Source: Eutypa lata
Taxonomy: Eukaryota; Ascomycota; Sordariomycetes; Xylariales; Diatrypaceae
Assembly (NCBI GenBank): GCA_022661535.1
Contig: JAKULF010000004.1
Location: forward strand, 682,001-746,000
DNA length: 64,000 nucleotides
Reading direction: 5' to 3'
Made by a program: the position numbers and the translations under genes. Below the pieces are notes generated by a model that was not told the origin of the DNA, ran no database searches, and worked only from the letters and a program-made list of their open reading frames with translations. Shown here one piece after another: positions 23,874 to 35,637 of this stretch; position 1 is the stretch's first letter, and each line of letters starts with the position of its first letter.

Positions 23874-25934
23874 ATGGCGAGTCACATTATCATTATGGCT
23901 AGGCTATTTTTATTCAGCCTTCTTGTGGCTTCGGTAGTCACGTCCCCTTTAAAGCAGCAAGATGATATTGTAAAGCGGCAAGACATGCTTGAGGAATCTT
24001 GGCCTGGTATTAATTGGAAACGTGCATACGAAACGTGCGGAAGCGTACGCACCGAGCTCCTTGCCGAGGCAACCCGAATGGCCTTCGAAGTCGTTAATTA
24101 CGACTTTGCTCGAACACGGAACAACCCAGCATTTCATCGATATTTTGTTGACAATTATCACCCAACCAGTGGCTGGTTTGTAAGTCATAGATACCGGTAT
24201 TATGTTCCATACTCAAAGCCTTGGTTAATTCAGAAATAGGGATCCAACACGGATAATCGCAATGCTTATGCAGACATCGACAGTAAATCATCAGTACTTC
24301 TTCATTCACCTTCGAACCCCTTCTAACAATATGCCAGATAATATGTACCAGGTCAGGCACTTCCCACGCGAGGGGAAACTGGGTAAGAACGGGAAATATA
24401 GAGATTTAGATAAGGTGGAATACCGTTATGACGACACGCCCCTACAGCGCACATCAAAATGTGTGAGGGATCCGGACGAGGTGGGAACATACAGGGGGCC
24501 GTGAGTGAAACGAACAACAAGCCACACACACACTTCTTCAGTAGCTTTGCTGACATGTTTAAACAGGAGCGCCTATACAACAAAAGCAAGCCACCATGAA
24601 CAATGTGACTCTCTCTACTCCCATCGGCAGAAGACCTTTTACTAACTCTACTCTTATTAAGCATTCTGGTCTATTACCTTCTGCCCGAAATTCTTTGAGG
24701 ACCCAAGATATAACTATTACATCAACGAGCGTACATTTGAGCAACCCCCCGTACCCGCAGAAGAAGTAATGAATCTCGTTACATTTGAGCAATTACTCAT
24801 ACGTCAGTATCATTTTTTGTCTTTTTTTTTCTTTTCTGCCCTCTGCGAACAATCCCACCGAAGAGGCGCCTCCTGTCAACCAAAACACCGGATCCTTAGA
24901 TGTCGGGTGCTGATTCCAATTGTTGTTGTTATAGATGAGTGGATGCACGTCAAGAAGTTTGGATACAGAGAGTATAGTAAGTCTTGCTGTCCTTTCTCGC
25001 CTCTGCATGCGATTAACACCGGATTGTAGTCGACGACGTCACAGATAGCGATAATGGATTCAAAGTCTATGGTGATCGTGATAGCCGTAAGTAATCCTTA
25101 GAGTTAATTTCTCCCCCCTCTGGCCCGCCATAAGGGCAAGAGTTGCCATTTGTGGGCATATCTCAAGTAGCCCCTTGCCTAAGAATGGCTACGATCCGCT
25201 GTCTCACAAATGTCGATGTTATAATTACTAATACTGTGGATTTTTATAGACAAGTTCGCCTGGAAGTATATGGGCCGTGTTACGCCGTCTGTGAACCCCG
25301 CTGTGGCACGAAATGGTAATTACCCTAAGCTCTCACAAAGGCAGATAAAGGAGTACCGAACTAATCGATTGTGTGCGAAGCTGAAAACTACGCTTGGTAC
25401 TTCGCCTACAAGTGGTTTCATAACCACTGGAATTGGGAAGAGAGTGGCGTGTTCAAGAGAAAAATCCCAGTGGAAGAGGAAGAGGTAGAGGAAGATCCAG
25501 GCCCGAGCGAGTTTGACGTGACAAGCGACGAAATCTGGGCAGAGATAGAAAAGAACGGCGACATCGGGATACCCATCAACATGGAGGAGATAGGTACCGA
25601 CGAGGACGGTCTTCCAGTCTACGACATCGGCTATATAGGAGACGACTACGACTACTTCGTCGATGTTTCCTCCAAGGAATCCTATCGCGCACCGAACTCG
25701 GACTGCATTCTATCGTGAGTTTTATGCGAGTATCTGCAGCCCATTCCAGATGAAGTACTGATCACGTTCTCCACTAGTGCTGAATGCCATTTTTCCTACA
25801 GCGGCACAGTCAACCCAGCCTGCACTTGCGAATGTGACGGCGAACAGGTTTCTCTAAGAGACGATCGATGTGCTGGTTTTGGTGGGATTGAGGGAGATAT
25901 GGTCGATGTTGGTCCTTCTTCGGACGCACGCTAA
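23874..25934 (+). CDS. secreted HEWMH zinc-metallopeptidase (fungal Lys-endopeptidase-like), ten exons
   Basis: Exons are 23874-24179, 24240-24282, 24338-24500, 24567-24604, 24662-24802, 24935-24976, 25030-25086, 25250-25315, 25381-25714 and 25778-25934. All nine junctions keep phase, giving 448 residues. The signal peptide is best read from the second Met (MARLFLFSLLVASVVTS, start 23895), followed by a possible KR processing site. Splicing exon 5 to exon 6 creates codon 231 (His) and the zincin motif HEWMH (231-235); unspliced DNA shows only DEWMH. Upstream lie DIDNNMYQV and ITFCPKFF. Downstream, ARNAENYAWYFAYKW (about 284-298) resembles the NADxYxxF region of peptidyl-Lys metalloendopeptidase-like fungal proteins. 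An acidic insert (IPVEEEEVEEDPG) and a Cys-rich tail (CTCECDGEQ) follow. The enzyme is probably secreted; the third zinc ligand was not identified with confidence. Confidence 0.82.
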
Positions 25935-26977
25935 TCAATATCGGGATCTAAATAATTGCTTCTTATTTAACATTAGAACACAATTATTACACAATGTGGG
26001 ATATTTGGTGGGATAACAAAGTAGTGGCTGAGAGCCACCAGGTCAAACAGAGGAATGCGGTGTCGGACGTTACCATTCCGGCGTTTGTAGCCGAATGGCA
26101 CATATGTAACTAGAATTTCCGACCTAGGTTCCTAACAATACATCAAGCTTCCTGAGACCGGTAAAATGACCATTAACTCTGCACATATAATTAATTTATT
26201 ATCAATGATGTTTGTGGCACTACAACTCAAGGGACCTTCGCCCTCTTTTATAAATTGCTAGAACTACACTACCGAAGCTTCGTACTTTTCACCTTAAACC
26301 CTCTTCAAGGCTTGGTCTACCTACACCTTATGCCGTGGAGGAATCTAATTTCCCCAATTGGAATGCAGACATTATGCCCTACTTAACTACATGCTATATT
26401 AGTATAAGCCTGTGATATGAGAATTAATCGATCAGTTTAAACAAAGTAGCACTCTTAGCATTACCTCCAAGTGTATCCATTGCCTCTTTTATAGTGGTTT
26501 CGAGCGGCTGAGGCTAGACTAGTCATCTAAGTTGATAAACAAGTTTGATTGTTACATGACTAACTTTCAACTATCTCCTGACACTATAACATATATATAC
26601 AAATGAATTTTTGAATACTCTCGACTCGACTGAAAAAGACGTCCAAAGTCGACGATAACAAACGAAGGAACATGCTGGTAGATGCAAAAGGCTACATAGA
26701 AAACAAAACCAAAACAAACAAAATAGAAGACAATGATATGCATCGCGCGCCACTCCAAAAGCCTCAAAGGAAGAAAAGAGCGAAAGAATGACGAACCAAT
26801 TCGCTCCAGGGAAAACAAAAAAATAATATGGGGTATCCGAAATAGAATATTCAACAGCCTAACGCCAGGGTTCTCTCCATGCAAAAAAAAAAAAAAAAAA
26901 AAAATATGTTCCTTCCAGGTCCCCCTTTTCTCTCCGTCTACTTACTGCACTGACTGATTTAGTCTCTGCTTGCTTCC
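25935..26977. other. intergenic region with repeat copy and A22 tract
   Basis: The left part is repeat copy 2 (25995-26180). The rest is A/T-leaning sequence with no supportable gene. An uninterrupted A run occupies 26883-26904, close to the 3' end of the minus-strand gene that stops at 26978. Confidence 0.5.
25995..26180 (+). repeat. dispersed ~185 bp repeat, copy 2
   Basis: It starts near GGGATATTTGGTGGGATAAC and ends with ACCGGTAAAATGACCATTAA. It matches copies 1 and 3 along its length. It contains two hairpins: GTGGCT...AGCCAC near the start and CCATTC...GAATGG in the centre. It begins about 60 bp after the metallopeptidase stop codon. Confidence 0.88.
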
Positions 26978-29373
26978 TTAGATAAATCCACCTCCAAAAT
27001 CATCCCCCACGATCCCCGGGCTCCTCAACCCCCTATCGACAACCGTAGCAACGGGCGGGGACCTCGGCGGCGGCGCCGCTGCTGCTATCGTCCGGGGGGA
27101 CTGGCCCCTGCTCCTGGGCGACGAGACGGCGGTGGCGGAGGACTGTGGCGACGTGACGGTCTGCGACCTAATCGGTGGTTTCTTCATCGTCGTCGTAGCC
27201 GCAGCAGTATTGGTAATCTCGAACTTAAGCGGCTCGTTAGTCGGCGTCCAGGGTCGACTGAACGAGCGCACGCGAGAGGTCTTGGACTCGGCGAGCGCGG
27301 CGGGCATGCGCGGGGGTTCGAGGGGCTCCAGGGGCTCCTCCAGGGAGGGCAGTAGCGGGAACGTCATTGCCTTCTTTGTCGTTGATGATGATGATGATGA
27401 TGTTGTTGTTGTTGTGGTGGGAGAGGGCAGAGGCCAGTTCGAGAGGTGGTCGTTGGGGGCCGTGGCTACGCGCTTCAGGGGCGAGAAGCACGGGAATGGC
27501 TCTGCGGGCGGCGAGGACGGTGTCGTTGGGGTTGAGGAAGAGGAGGGCGCTTGGGTTGCTGTTACTATCGTAGTTGTAGTAGTAGTAGTAGTAGTAGTAG
27601 AGACTGCCTCGTCTTCGTATTGTCGCTGTTGGAACCCTCCCAGCGTGGGGAATTTCTCAAACGCAGGCGACGGCATCGAAGTCGAAGGCGCGAAATTCGG
27701 GAAGCGGAAATTCCGCATCCGCTCCTCGGGGTCCTCATCCCCATCCCCATCTATGTCCTTACCCATGTCCTTCTCGGGCTCCGTGTTGCGCCGGGCCGGC
27801 GTCATGCGTGTTGCTGTTGTTGTTGAGCCCGAACCGGCGCCAGCAGCAATAGAAATAGGAGAGCCGATCTGACTAGCTAGGGGTCCGGAGAGCGGCAACA
27901 TGGGACTCTCGGGCGATTGTGGCGACGACAGCTCGAAATCTATACTATCCCGCGATAACCGTATAGGGATGAGACGGCTACCGGAGGCTGCCGACGGGGC
28001 CCGGTAGGTCGGCGCGAGCGGGCTCTGGCCTAGCGTTGGCGTCCACGGCGGCCGGCTCACTGGGAACGGAGCGCTGCGCGGGCCGCTCATGTCAGCGGCT
28101 GCGGGTCGCAGGCCCAGGTTCAGGTTGAGGGCGGCTGGGCGCGCGGCCCTGGCGCTCGACTTCGGGGGCGGGGAAGACCCGGAGAAAATCGATAATGACG
28201 GCGACGACGGCGCTGCTGTTGCGGCTGCGGCTGCGGCTGCCTCGTGCTTCTCCACCAGCGTCTCGATGCTCGCCCTCCGCGGCGTGCTGATGGTGGAGGT
28301 GAGCGTGTCGCGCTTCGCCCCGACGGTCCGGATGATCGGCGCCCCCAGGCCGCCGAACAGCAGAGAATCATCGAGGAGGGGATCATCGTCGTCGTGGTCG
28401 TCGTGGTCGATGCCTTCGTTCCCGAAATGACGCACGGAGGCCGGCGGCGACGGGATGGACTTCGGGCCGTAGTTTAGCTCCTCGCTCAGCTCGCGGAATT
28501 CGTTGTCCAGATCGGCCGATATGATGCGCTGGGATGTCGAGGTCGTGCTCGACGTTCGGTCCGCGTCCGCGGAGCTCACCTGCGCTAGAACCGCGCTCCG
28601 GTCTAGCTCGTCGGTCCTGATGGATTGCGGGGGGGAGGGCGGCTTGCCCGCGGGCGGGTTCGATGTCAGGTTCTCCATCGTTGGCGATTTCTTGATGATG
28701 CGTAGAGGCTCCGGTGGTTTCAACACGTCCTCGCCTTCTCCAAATAGGGAGGTCCCTTCGTTAGGCAGGTTCAGGGTGAGTTCGAACTGGCCCAATGGCG
28801 ACTTCGAAGTAGCCGATATCGATGATTTGGGTGATGTGACGGGCGACGCTTCTCTGGTAACGGAGGTGCTAATGGAATCGAGCCGCGGCTTTCCCTTGCT
28901 CGAAGTGCTTGACCGCGCAGCTGGCTCAGCGGGTTTCAGCGGTCCCAGGTTAGGCGTTGACCCGTTCTTCCAGTCCGCTCCCAGGATCGGGTTCGACGAG
29001 CTACCTCTCAAGCTAGGGTAGCTCGAGTCGATGAATTTGTGCGGGCTGGGAAGAGTGATGGCGTTCAGCGTGTCGTCGAAGCCGAAAGGCAGATCCGTCG
29101 GCCGTCGCTTCCTCACTTTATGCGAGCGGGAGGAGCTCGGCCGCGCAGCATCTGCGCTGGCTCCATCGCTATCCTTACCCGAGGCCTTCTCGTCTCGCGT
29201 CTCAGCCTGATCGAAGGTCTGACACTTCTGCGGCGCGACGATCGCTGCCGTCTTGTCGGGTTTCCTGACATTTCTTAGCATGGGAAGTCTGATAGGCAGC
29301 GAGTTGGTCGTAGTAGTAGTAGTACTCACTTCTTCCTCTCACCGCCAATTCTCAGCCCGAAGAACGACACCAT
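26978..29373 (-). CDS. Ser/Pro/Thr-rich conserved fungal protein, function unknown (two exons)
   Basis: Exon 1 (29330-29373) encodes MVSFFGLRIGGERK. A 65 nt intron (GTGAGT...AATGTCAG) joins it to exon 2 (26978-29264), giving 776 residues. I chose the acceptor at 29264 because it keeps frame and gives a normal intron length; an in-frame alternative 24 nt upstream would give a 41 nt intron. The N-terminal MVSFFGL(R/K)IG block followed by a lysine cluster is, from memory, a recurring start among uncharacterised filamentous-fungal proteins. The rest is disordered: Ser/Pro runs, poly-Thr and poly-Ser tracts from ACT/TCG-type repeats, poly-Ala, and acidic clusters such as DHDDHDDDDP. The repeated short segment RPWTPT(L/N) appears near residues 450 and 700. 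No catalytic domain is visible. Long antisense open frames here are GC-bias shadows. Confidence 0.8.
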
Positions 29374-30404
29374 CTTGAAGATAAATACCACCAAAGTCTC
29401 AATCCACTGGGTTTCAAAGACGCGGGACTCCCACGAACTCCGATCGTGAACTCTCTCGCCGGTAGAGTTAGAAGCTATTCAGTAAAGAGTGAATGGATGA
29501 AGTTGAGAGTTTGGATCTCTATACGAGATAAGAGAAAGTAGGTATCCCTGTTAGGATGGGAATAGTAACGCGGGGGTTTGAATAGTAGTATTTAAAAGCG
29601 GTCTATGTCGATCGCAATAGATCCTGGAAACTAAGATGCTAACATGATCCTGCTACGGGAAATTTTATAACCTCAAGTCGCATGATTCCCCGACCCGAGA
29701 ATCAATTCAATGTTATGTTTTTTGCTGTCAAACGTCAAAAAAATGTAAGGATGGACAGACAGACAGACAGACAGACAGACAGAATTGCAGCGTTTTCCTT
29801 GAACGTCTCCGTAAATTCGTTTGATGAGAAGAAAAATTTACAACAACGAAAAATAGTGGTAGTAAGTACGAAGTAGCTCAAGAACAACAACAATACGATT
29901 TAATAAGAGAGGTTAAGGAGCGTGGAGAGCGGACACATTCACAAACAACAATACAAGCAAAGCGGGTTAAAGAGCCGCGATGATGGGAAAAGACAGAAAA
30001 AGGCTTGTCATCCCGATATTGAGGGTCGACAGCGAAGATGCATGATGGAAATAGCCGAATGCACGCGTCGCGGGGGAAGAAAAAAAAAGAAAGAGGACAG
30101 ACGTTAGCTAACTATGTACGAAGTAACTGAATCCATCATCATTGACCAGGTTTGTTGAACCAGGGAGGGGAACCCTTGACAAGGAGATTAGCAAAAACCT
30201 CGTCTCGTTTGCCATTCGCCAAACGGCGACAGCAAGAAGTTCGGATGAATCCGAATAGGGAAAGCGCTAAGCCTGACACAATTTCCAGAAGCCCCCCAAC
30301 TACCCAACGGGCCCCCATTAGTTAGTTTGGTTAACAGTTAAACTAAATAACTATTGTCTGTCTGCGCGCGCAGGCGTTGTGTTAGGGGCAGAATGCGGTA
30401 TAGC

Positions 30405-30418
30405 CCCCCTGCAGGGGG
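30405..30418. repeat. G/C palindrome CCCCCTGCAGGGGG
   Basis: This perfect 14 bp palindrome is followed by GGGGCCAACTGG. The identical 14-mer recurs at 45214-45227 inside a repeat element whose ends also carry GGCCAACTGG-type sequence. Confidence 0.8.
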
Positions 30419-31300
30419 AGGGGCCAACTGGACTCAGGGGGCCCGATAAGTTGATAACGAGGAGAGACATCCTTACGTCTTGAGATGGGTGGGGATCCAC
30501 GAACGCGCCAAGTCTCCCCGTTGAGGATTCCCGCGTGGTGCATGGGGTTTGGTTACTCGGAACCTCAATTCAATAATCATTACTGTATCAAACAGGGATA
30601 CGCATCTCTGCGATGAAAGCTTGATACCCACAAGTTGCTCTCATCGTAGTAAGCCAATCCCGACGACGTTGTATTGGTAGACGAAATAAGGTAATGTTGC
30701 TTAGTAGAAGTAAAAATAAGCGAGTCAATAAATGAACTGCCGACATATTTTATGTTTTACGGATAACTGAGATGGATTCGAGTTCCTTTCAACGATGGGT
30801 AAGGGTTAGCTTTGGGGCCAGGGAGCCTGACTCCAGTAGGTAGTGCTAGGTATCAGATGGCCTCCACTAATTTAGTGGGTGGTCGGCAAACATGGCCGGC
30901 GCATCAATAATTGCAAGTCGGACATCGTTCACGACAGACGCCACCGTTGAAACATCAACCATAATTACGTTTGAAGGGGGGGATATTTTAGGGGTCCTGT
31001 CATTTGCAATGCTCCGCCCCATAACTAGTTAGTTAATTGTGATTGTTATATGTTTGATGAATGCTACCAACAGCCAGGTCAACCCAACGCCAATGTGCTC
31101 GTGCTTGTGTTCATGTGAAGAAGACAAACTCTTGAGTAACTATGTAATTAACTACATAAGTACGTAGTTGCCCATTTCCATAATCTGACAACGTGGATGA
31201 TACTTTAAGCAATGGCCAGTTCGTGATACCATCTTGACGATCGTCCCCAAGGGAAACCCAAGTAAATTTTCGGCTAATTGGTTGTTTTGATTTGAATGCC

Positions 31301-31498
31301 TATGTATGTATGTATGTATGTATGTATGTATGTATGTATGTATGTATGTATGTATGTATGTATGTATGTATGTATGTATGTATGTATGTATGTATGTATG
31401 TATGTATGTATGTATGTATGTATGTATGTATGTATGTATGTATGTATGTATGTATGTATGTATGTATGTATGTATGTATGTATGTATGTATGTATGTA
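31301..31498 (+). repeat. (TATG)n microsatellite, 198 bp
   Basis: An uninterrupted run of TATG, about 49.5 units, without a single substitution. All three forward frames read as Met-Tyr-Val-Cys repeats and all reverse frames as Ile-His-Thr-Tyr repeats, so open frames across it are artefacts. A perfect array of this length should be highly length-variable between strains. Confidence 0.98.
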
Positions 31499-32438
31499 CC
31501 GTACGTACGTGATTTCCAATACCACGTAGAAAGATCGTCAAGCTCATGTGAGATGAAGTTGGTCTAGAACAAGCAAACGAAACCTGGGAGCACTGAACAG
31601 GTTGAACTGGGAATATTGAGGCAGGTATATGCGTTAATATAACTTAACTACCTATTTACCTATCAACAAGGTTCTGACGTCCTGTCAGAGTAATGAATCC
31701 CCTGTTGCTTGCATGCGATCTCAAAATTGAGCCCGGTTCATTGGTTCATCTCATCAGCCACACGGAAGGAGCTGGGCTCCTGCGATTTAGTTTAGTTAGT
31801 GCCGCTCCGGAGGATCGATCGCTTTTTCAAAGCTCGGGCCATAAATTGACCATTTCGGAGATATATGGTTCTGACTACATACGTACGAGGCATGAGATGC
31901 CAACACTAACCTGCTCGCAATATAAATGAAGTTATCATCGAAAATACGTAGTCATATTGAACGCAAGGCTTGATGCTTAAACTGATATTGCGGCGACTAT
32001 CAGTCAAGTTAACTTCTCGTGAAATCAAAATCCAGCTATCGAGTTCAGATTGTAGGTACAGGAACTCGCGACATTGATATTGTGAAAGTAAATGCCCCCT
32101 TCCATCAACCCCCGGTTTCGCTTGGTCGCTGAAACTTTGTGTGAAAGAAGGGTAATGCTCTTTACAACAGTCTTGTTCATATCAGATTGGGGACACCGGT
32201 ATATTAACTTCAGCGAGCTCCACTTCGTTTAATGTAGTTGGCTTCATGGAAGGAGTGTTCGGTCTCTCGTGTATAGCATATTCTGGCTGTACCTCGTCGG
32301 TAATATTGGCCGTTGGGATTTGGGTGTGTTGAGATAGTGTGTTTGCACTTCTAGGCACCAGTAACAGTCCTTCCTTACGGCCATCGAAATGGTTGATGAG
32401 GTTGATTACCGGTACATTGGCGTTTCCCGTCATAGCTG

Positions 32439-34135
32439 TCAAGAGTCAGCATACTTTATCATAGCCTCTCTCCACTTCAGTTTGATCTTACTCCGAAGAG
32501 ACCCATCAACTCCGTCGTTGCCATTGGATTTCTGAGGTGATTGGATTATAGGATGTTTCGCATCTGAGAGGTCCAGGGGTGGGAGGTCAGTGTGAGTCTG
32601 GCCGAACGGGACCCTCTCGTCGCATCCAGCCCAGTCCCCAATACCCAACTCTTCATAAGCAATGCGTTGCAGCTGTGTAGTGTACCATTCGTGTTCCACT
32701 CGAGTCGGCTGTACTGATCGCGCTTGGCCAATCGCTGGAACACACCAGCCAGCACTTCGATAGATACGGACACAGCTACAATACAGAAGCCGGCCACAAG
32801 GATAAAGGCAAGACCAAACACGCTAAAAGAGACGTGTGCAGGCTATCGTCGATGCCGGCTCGTCTTGACTATAAACATCCACAGAATCATTCTGTTTTCG
32901 CCGTTGAATCAGGAGAAATATATCTAGCCTGCCACACATGTCGCTTGGTACCAGGGGTCTAATGTCTTCTCTGTACATATCACAGCGCCTGCTGAAAGGA
33001 CGAATAGGTAAATATCCCCACCAGTGTCGCTCAGCTGAGGTATAGGTGCAAAATTACTGTCTTCTTCCACGATAGTCCCGTTATATTGGAAAGCCGGAAG
33101 AACCCTAATGCGAATGTGAGAGACTGGGATGGCTAACACATGATATGATATGGATATAATATTACTCACTTGATGTTGTAATCCGAGGCTGCTCCTGTCC
33201 GGTTTGTGGCTTTTGACTCGTAAATAGCATCATTTGACGCCACGTACGTATAGTCGAAGACAGGAGTTCTCCCGTAGTAGTACTGCGTATAAGACCGATC
33301 GTGAGAGACGTTGACATTCACTCGATGGCCCTCAGTCTTAAGGGGGCGCACAATGGTGGACTATCCGCATAAGAAGCCTTTCGGCCATAGGCGCGTTTAT
33401 CCCTAGGTCTTCGTGGCTATTTATAAGCCCCGAGTCGAATAAAAGATTGCCGTGCTGGTTGCGGCACATGTCTCCGAAGGGACAGGTCGCATTCCGATCT
33501 ACGGAACTTCTTAGGCGTGGTTTCGTGAGAAACTCACACCCTGGTGTTATCGCGGACGCATTTGAGTAGCAATTTGTGGCTTGTATTGCTGATGTGGACG
33601 CGATACCTGCCACGTAGGGATTGAGCACCTTTAATTCTGTATCGACGTCTCCATCCCCAGGATAAGTTGACATTCCACAGTTTGTGCCCGATAGTAATAC
33701 TTCATTGCTGCTAGCAACCATAGAGGAGAACCCGCTAGCAAGACCGAGCAATATCGCTAATATCAAGGAGCACGCGAGTAAGGGTAGTAGTTTCCAGCAC
33801 GACTGCCGTACTCTGCGCCAGGCCCACCAGAGCTCAATCAGTGCGAAAGCACTGGAAGCCGCTCCAGAATTATTGCGGAGAATCGCTTGACGTTGGTGGT
33901 GAAGGACGTCTCGAGATTTGGGGGTTGAATAGTACGTGTGAATCCTAAAACAAGCGATTTTTTAGATGTGGCTTGTGACGAACGCAGAGTATAATGCAAC
34001 GAAGGATACAAGTAGGGTCGCGCTGTTCTGGGTGAGAGTGAGGGTAGATCCTATGACCTTGCCATACGACCAATTTGTCCATACCCCTAGATAGACAGGA
34101 TAGGGGAAGTCTGCGGCTCGAGATGCGAAGCTCAT
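32439..34135 (-). pseudogene. broken fungal multi-spanning membrane protein gene
   Basis: The frame starts at 34135 (MSFASRAADFPYPVYLGVWT) and resembles a family of uncharacterised fungal integral membrane proteins. Typical segments include STPKSRDVLHHQRQAILRN, a membrane stretch LLPLLACSLILAILLGLASG, DYNIK/VLPAFQYNG, DEPASTIACT and a final membrane segment with RLEW. Several lesions are visible. Codon 58 is TAA (33964-33962) where the reading continues in frame on both sides. A run of five G's (plus strand 33342-33346) shifts the frame after MRIVHHCAP. A 2 nt shift occurs after the RLEWNTNG segment (near 32665-32680), before LQRIAYEELGIGDWAGC. The usual middle extracellular part between IACT and the last membrane segment seems missing. 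Two normal introns remain recognisable (about 33119-33174 and 32908-32951). It is not expected to make a full-length product. Confidence 0.78.
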
Positions 34136-35247
34136 AATGCAGGTTGGTGGACTTGGATAAACAGCGCAAGAGAATATAACAAGTGAGGATTACATATGAG
34201 GACAGGAGGACAATGAAAGTAATGAGAACGTACAGTAATCTAAGTGAGATAGATTGCAACTAAATAGCAATGCACTATGGTCATGGTTCCCGAAAAATAG
34301 TCGCACAAAAGCACCAAAATTAGGAGAGAATATACATTACGGCAAGGATATTGGCATGATACATTGAAAGCCTAGAATGCCTTTCAGAATGTCGTTAGCT
34401 TCTTCAGTACTATTAATATCTTCTACGGGGAGCTACACAAATACTACACCGAAATTATATGAAGGGGCTATGAGTGAAGGCACTCATCTATGTCTACACA
34501 ATGTCCTTGAATGGGTTGCCAGAAGCCTCACCTCTGCTTATGATACCCCGGAGCTCGGGGTCCAATTCTGAACACCCCAAACACTCATTGGCTAATTCAG
34601 ATATGAAGACAATGACGAGCTTGAGACACTAGAACCCACCTGCCCACCTCGGTAGGCCGTGACTAAATGTCTTATAATGCCAGTCTGGTAGTACCAACGA
34701 AGAAACACAGCATAGTAACTACGATAAACAAACTAACATAATGGCTGTCGAACCTGCAGGGCTGAAGAAGCTAACTTTCAGCAGTGCTATTTTTGACGAC
34801 AATAATGCAGCCTTGTTAACAACCTGTCAAAATGTCTCAGGTCCCGACTGTAAACAGCAGGCACCCGAGGTGTTGTTGTTTGCATACTGTCACACGCGAT
34901 GGGGTAGGAGAGTAATGCTGTGAAAGCGCACCGGGGCTTATTGACTATCCATGTAAAGCTTAATGAAGGTACACGCTTGGTTCGAACCGTTATATTTCGT
35001 ATCTCATAGCCGATCCGTTGAAGTGGGCTGAAGCTGCGGGATATTGTGGACCCCCTTTACTCTTCTCTTGAGCCTCAGAATCCAGCTACCCCCTGAAATA
35101 TCTTGCTATTCCCATTCCATCCGAAGTTCTTAGTTTTTTTTTTGGTGTATAGGGGTTTTCGATCTTCTTATGTTTGCTGTCGACTCTTTGCTACACTATG
35201 AAGCATATCCCTTTCCTTCTCCCAGGCGTACTTTTCTCCTCTCACCA
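34136..35247. other. intergenic region
   Basis: A 1.1 kb stretch with no supportable gene. It includes the upstream flank of the membrane-protein pseudogene and the 3' flank of the small secreted protein gene, with a T-rich tract near 35130-35142. Confidence 0.45.
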
Positions 35248-35508
35248 TCATAGGCTGCTGCAAGTGCACCCCTGGGGCTCACTAACCGATGGGTATGGCA
35301 CGCACCACTTGGAGGTGGAGCGACAATTGACCCTGTTGACGCCACACTCCTCGTTGGAGCAGGGCCCGTCGTAGAACTGGCGAACGTCTAGTCGTCCCGC
35401 TTCCGCTGCCCTCTCTGATACGTCTAGACCCTCTGTTGGAGCGGCGGTGGCTAGAGGTGCCGACAGGGCTGTCAAAGCGATAAGGGTGATGACTGATCGG
35501 AATTGCAT
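35248..35508 (-). CDS. small secreted cysteine-rich protein
   Basis: Single-exon frame of 86 residues. MQFRSVITLIALTALSAPLATA is a clear signal peptide with an Ala-x-Ala cleavage site. A short pro-like stretch ends in DVRQF. The mature C-terminal part has six cysteines in the order C-x4-C-x6-C-x6-C-x11-C-x1-C and the motif CVPYPSVSEPQGCTC. The size, signal peptide and even number of cysteines fit a disulfide-stabilised secreted peptide. In fungi such genes include effector candidates and antimicrobial-like peptides; which of these it is cannot be told from the sequence. It lies in a repeat-rich, gene-poor stretch and has a GT microsatellite about 80 bp upstream. I recognise no named family. 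Confidence 0.72.
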   Translation of the reverse strand: MQFRSVITLIALTALSAPLATAAPTEGLDVSERAAEAGRLDVRQFYDGPCSNEECGVNRVNCRSTSKWCVPYPSVSEPQGCTCSSL

Positions 35509-35585
35509 TGTTGCGGCGTCGGTTTCGGGTTAAGACGATGAATGGTTAAACGACTCGATGGATTAGCGATGAAGTGACGGATTTG

Positions 35586-35637
<52 letters not shown>

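Larger units (their letters stand above)
29374..32438. other. intergenic region with microsatellites
   Basis: No gene is supported. It includes the 5' flank of the gene starting at 29373, a CAGA microsatellite at about 29755-29782, a G/C palindrome at 30405-30418, and the long TATG microsatellite annotated separately. Near 32182-32442 a minus-strand open frame may be a tail of the neighbouring pseudogene, but I could not connect it in frame. Confidence 0.45.

Noticed and set aside
27132..29278. Several 60-250 codon open frames antisense or out of frame to the Ser/Pro-rich gene
   Set aside because: They are shadows of codon and GC bias in the real minus-strand gene, with no motifs of their own.
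31152..31567. Long open frames on both strands across the TATG run
   Set aside because: They consist of Met-Tyr-Val-Cys or Ile-His-Thr-Tyr repeats produced by the microsatellite, with no coding flank.
34960..35010. GGTTCGAACC B-box-like site
   Set aside because: No A box or cloverleaf partner stems upstream at tRNA spacing.
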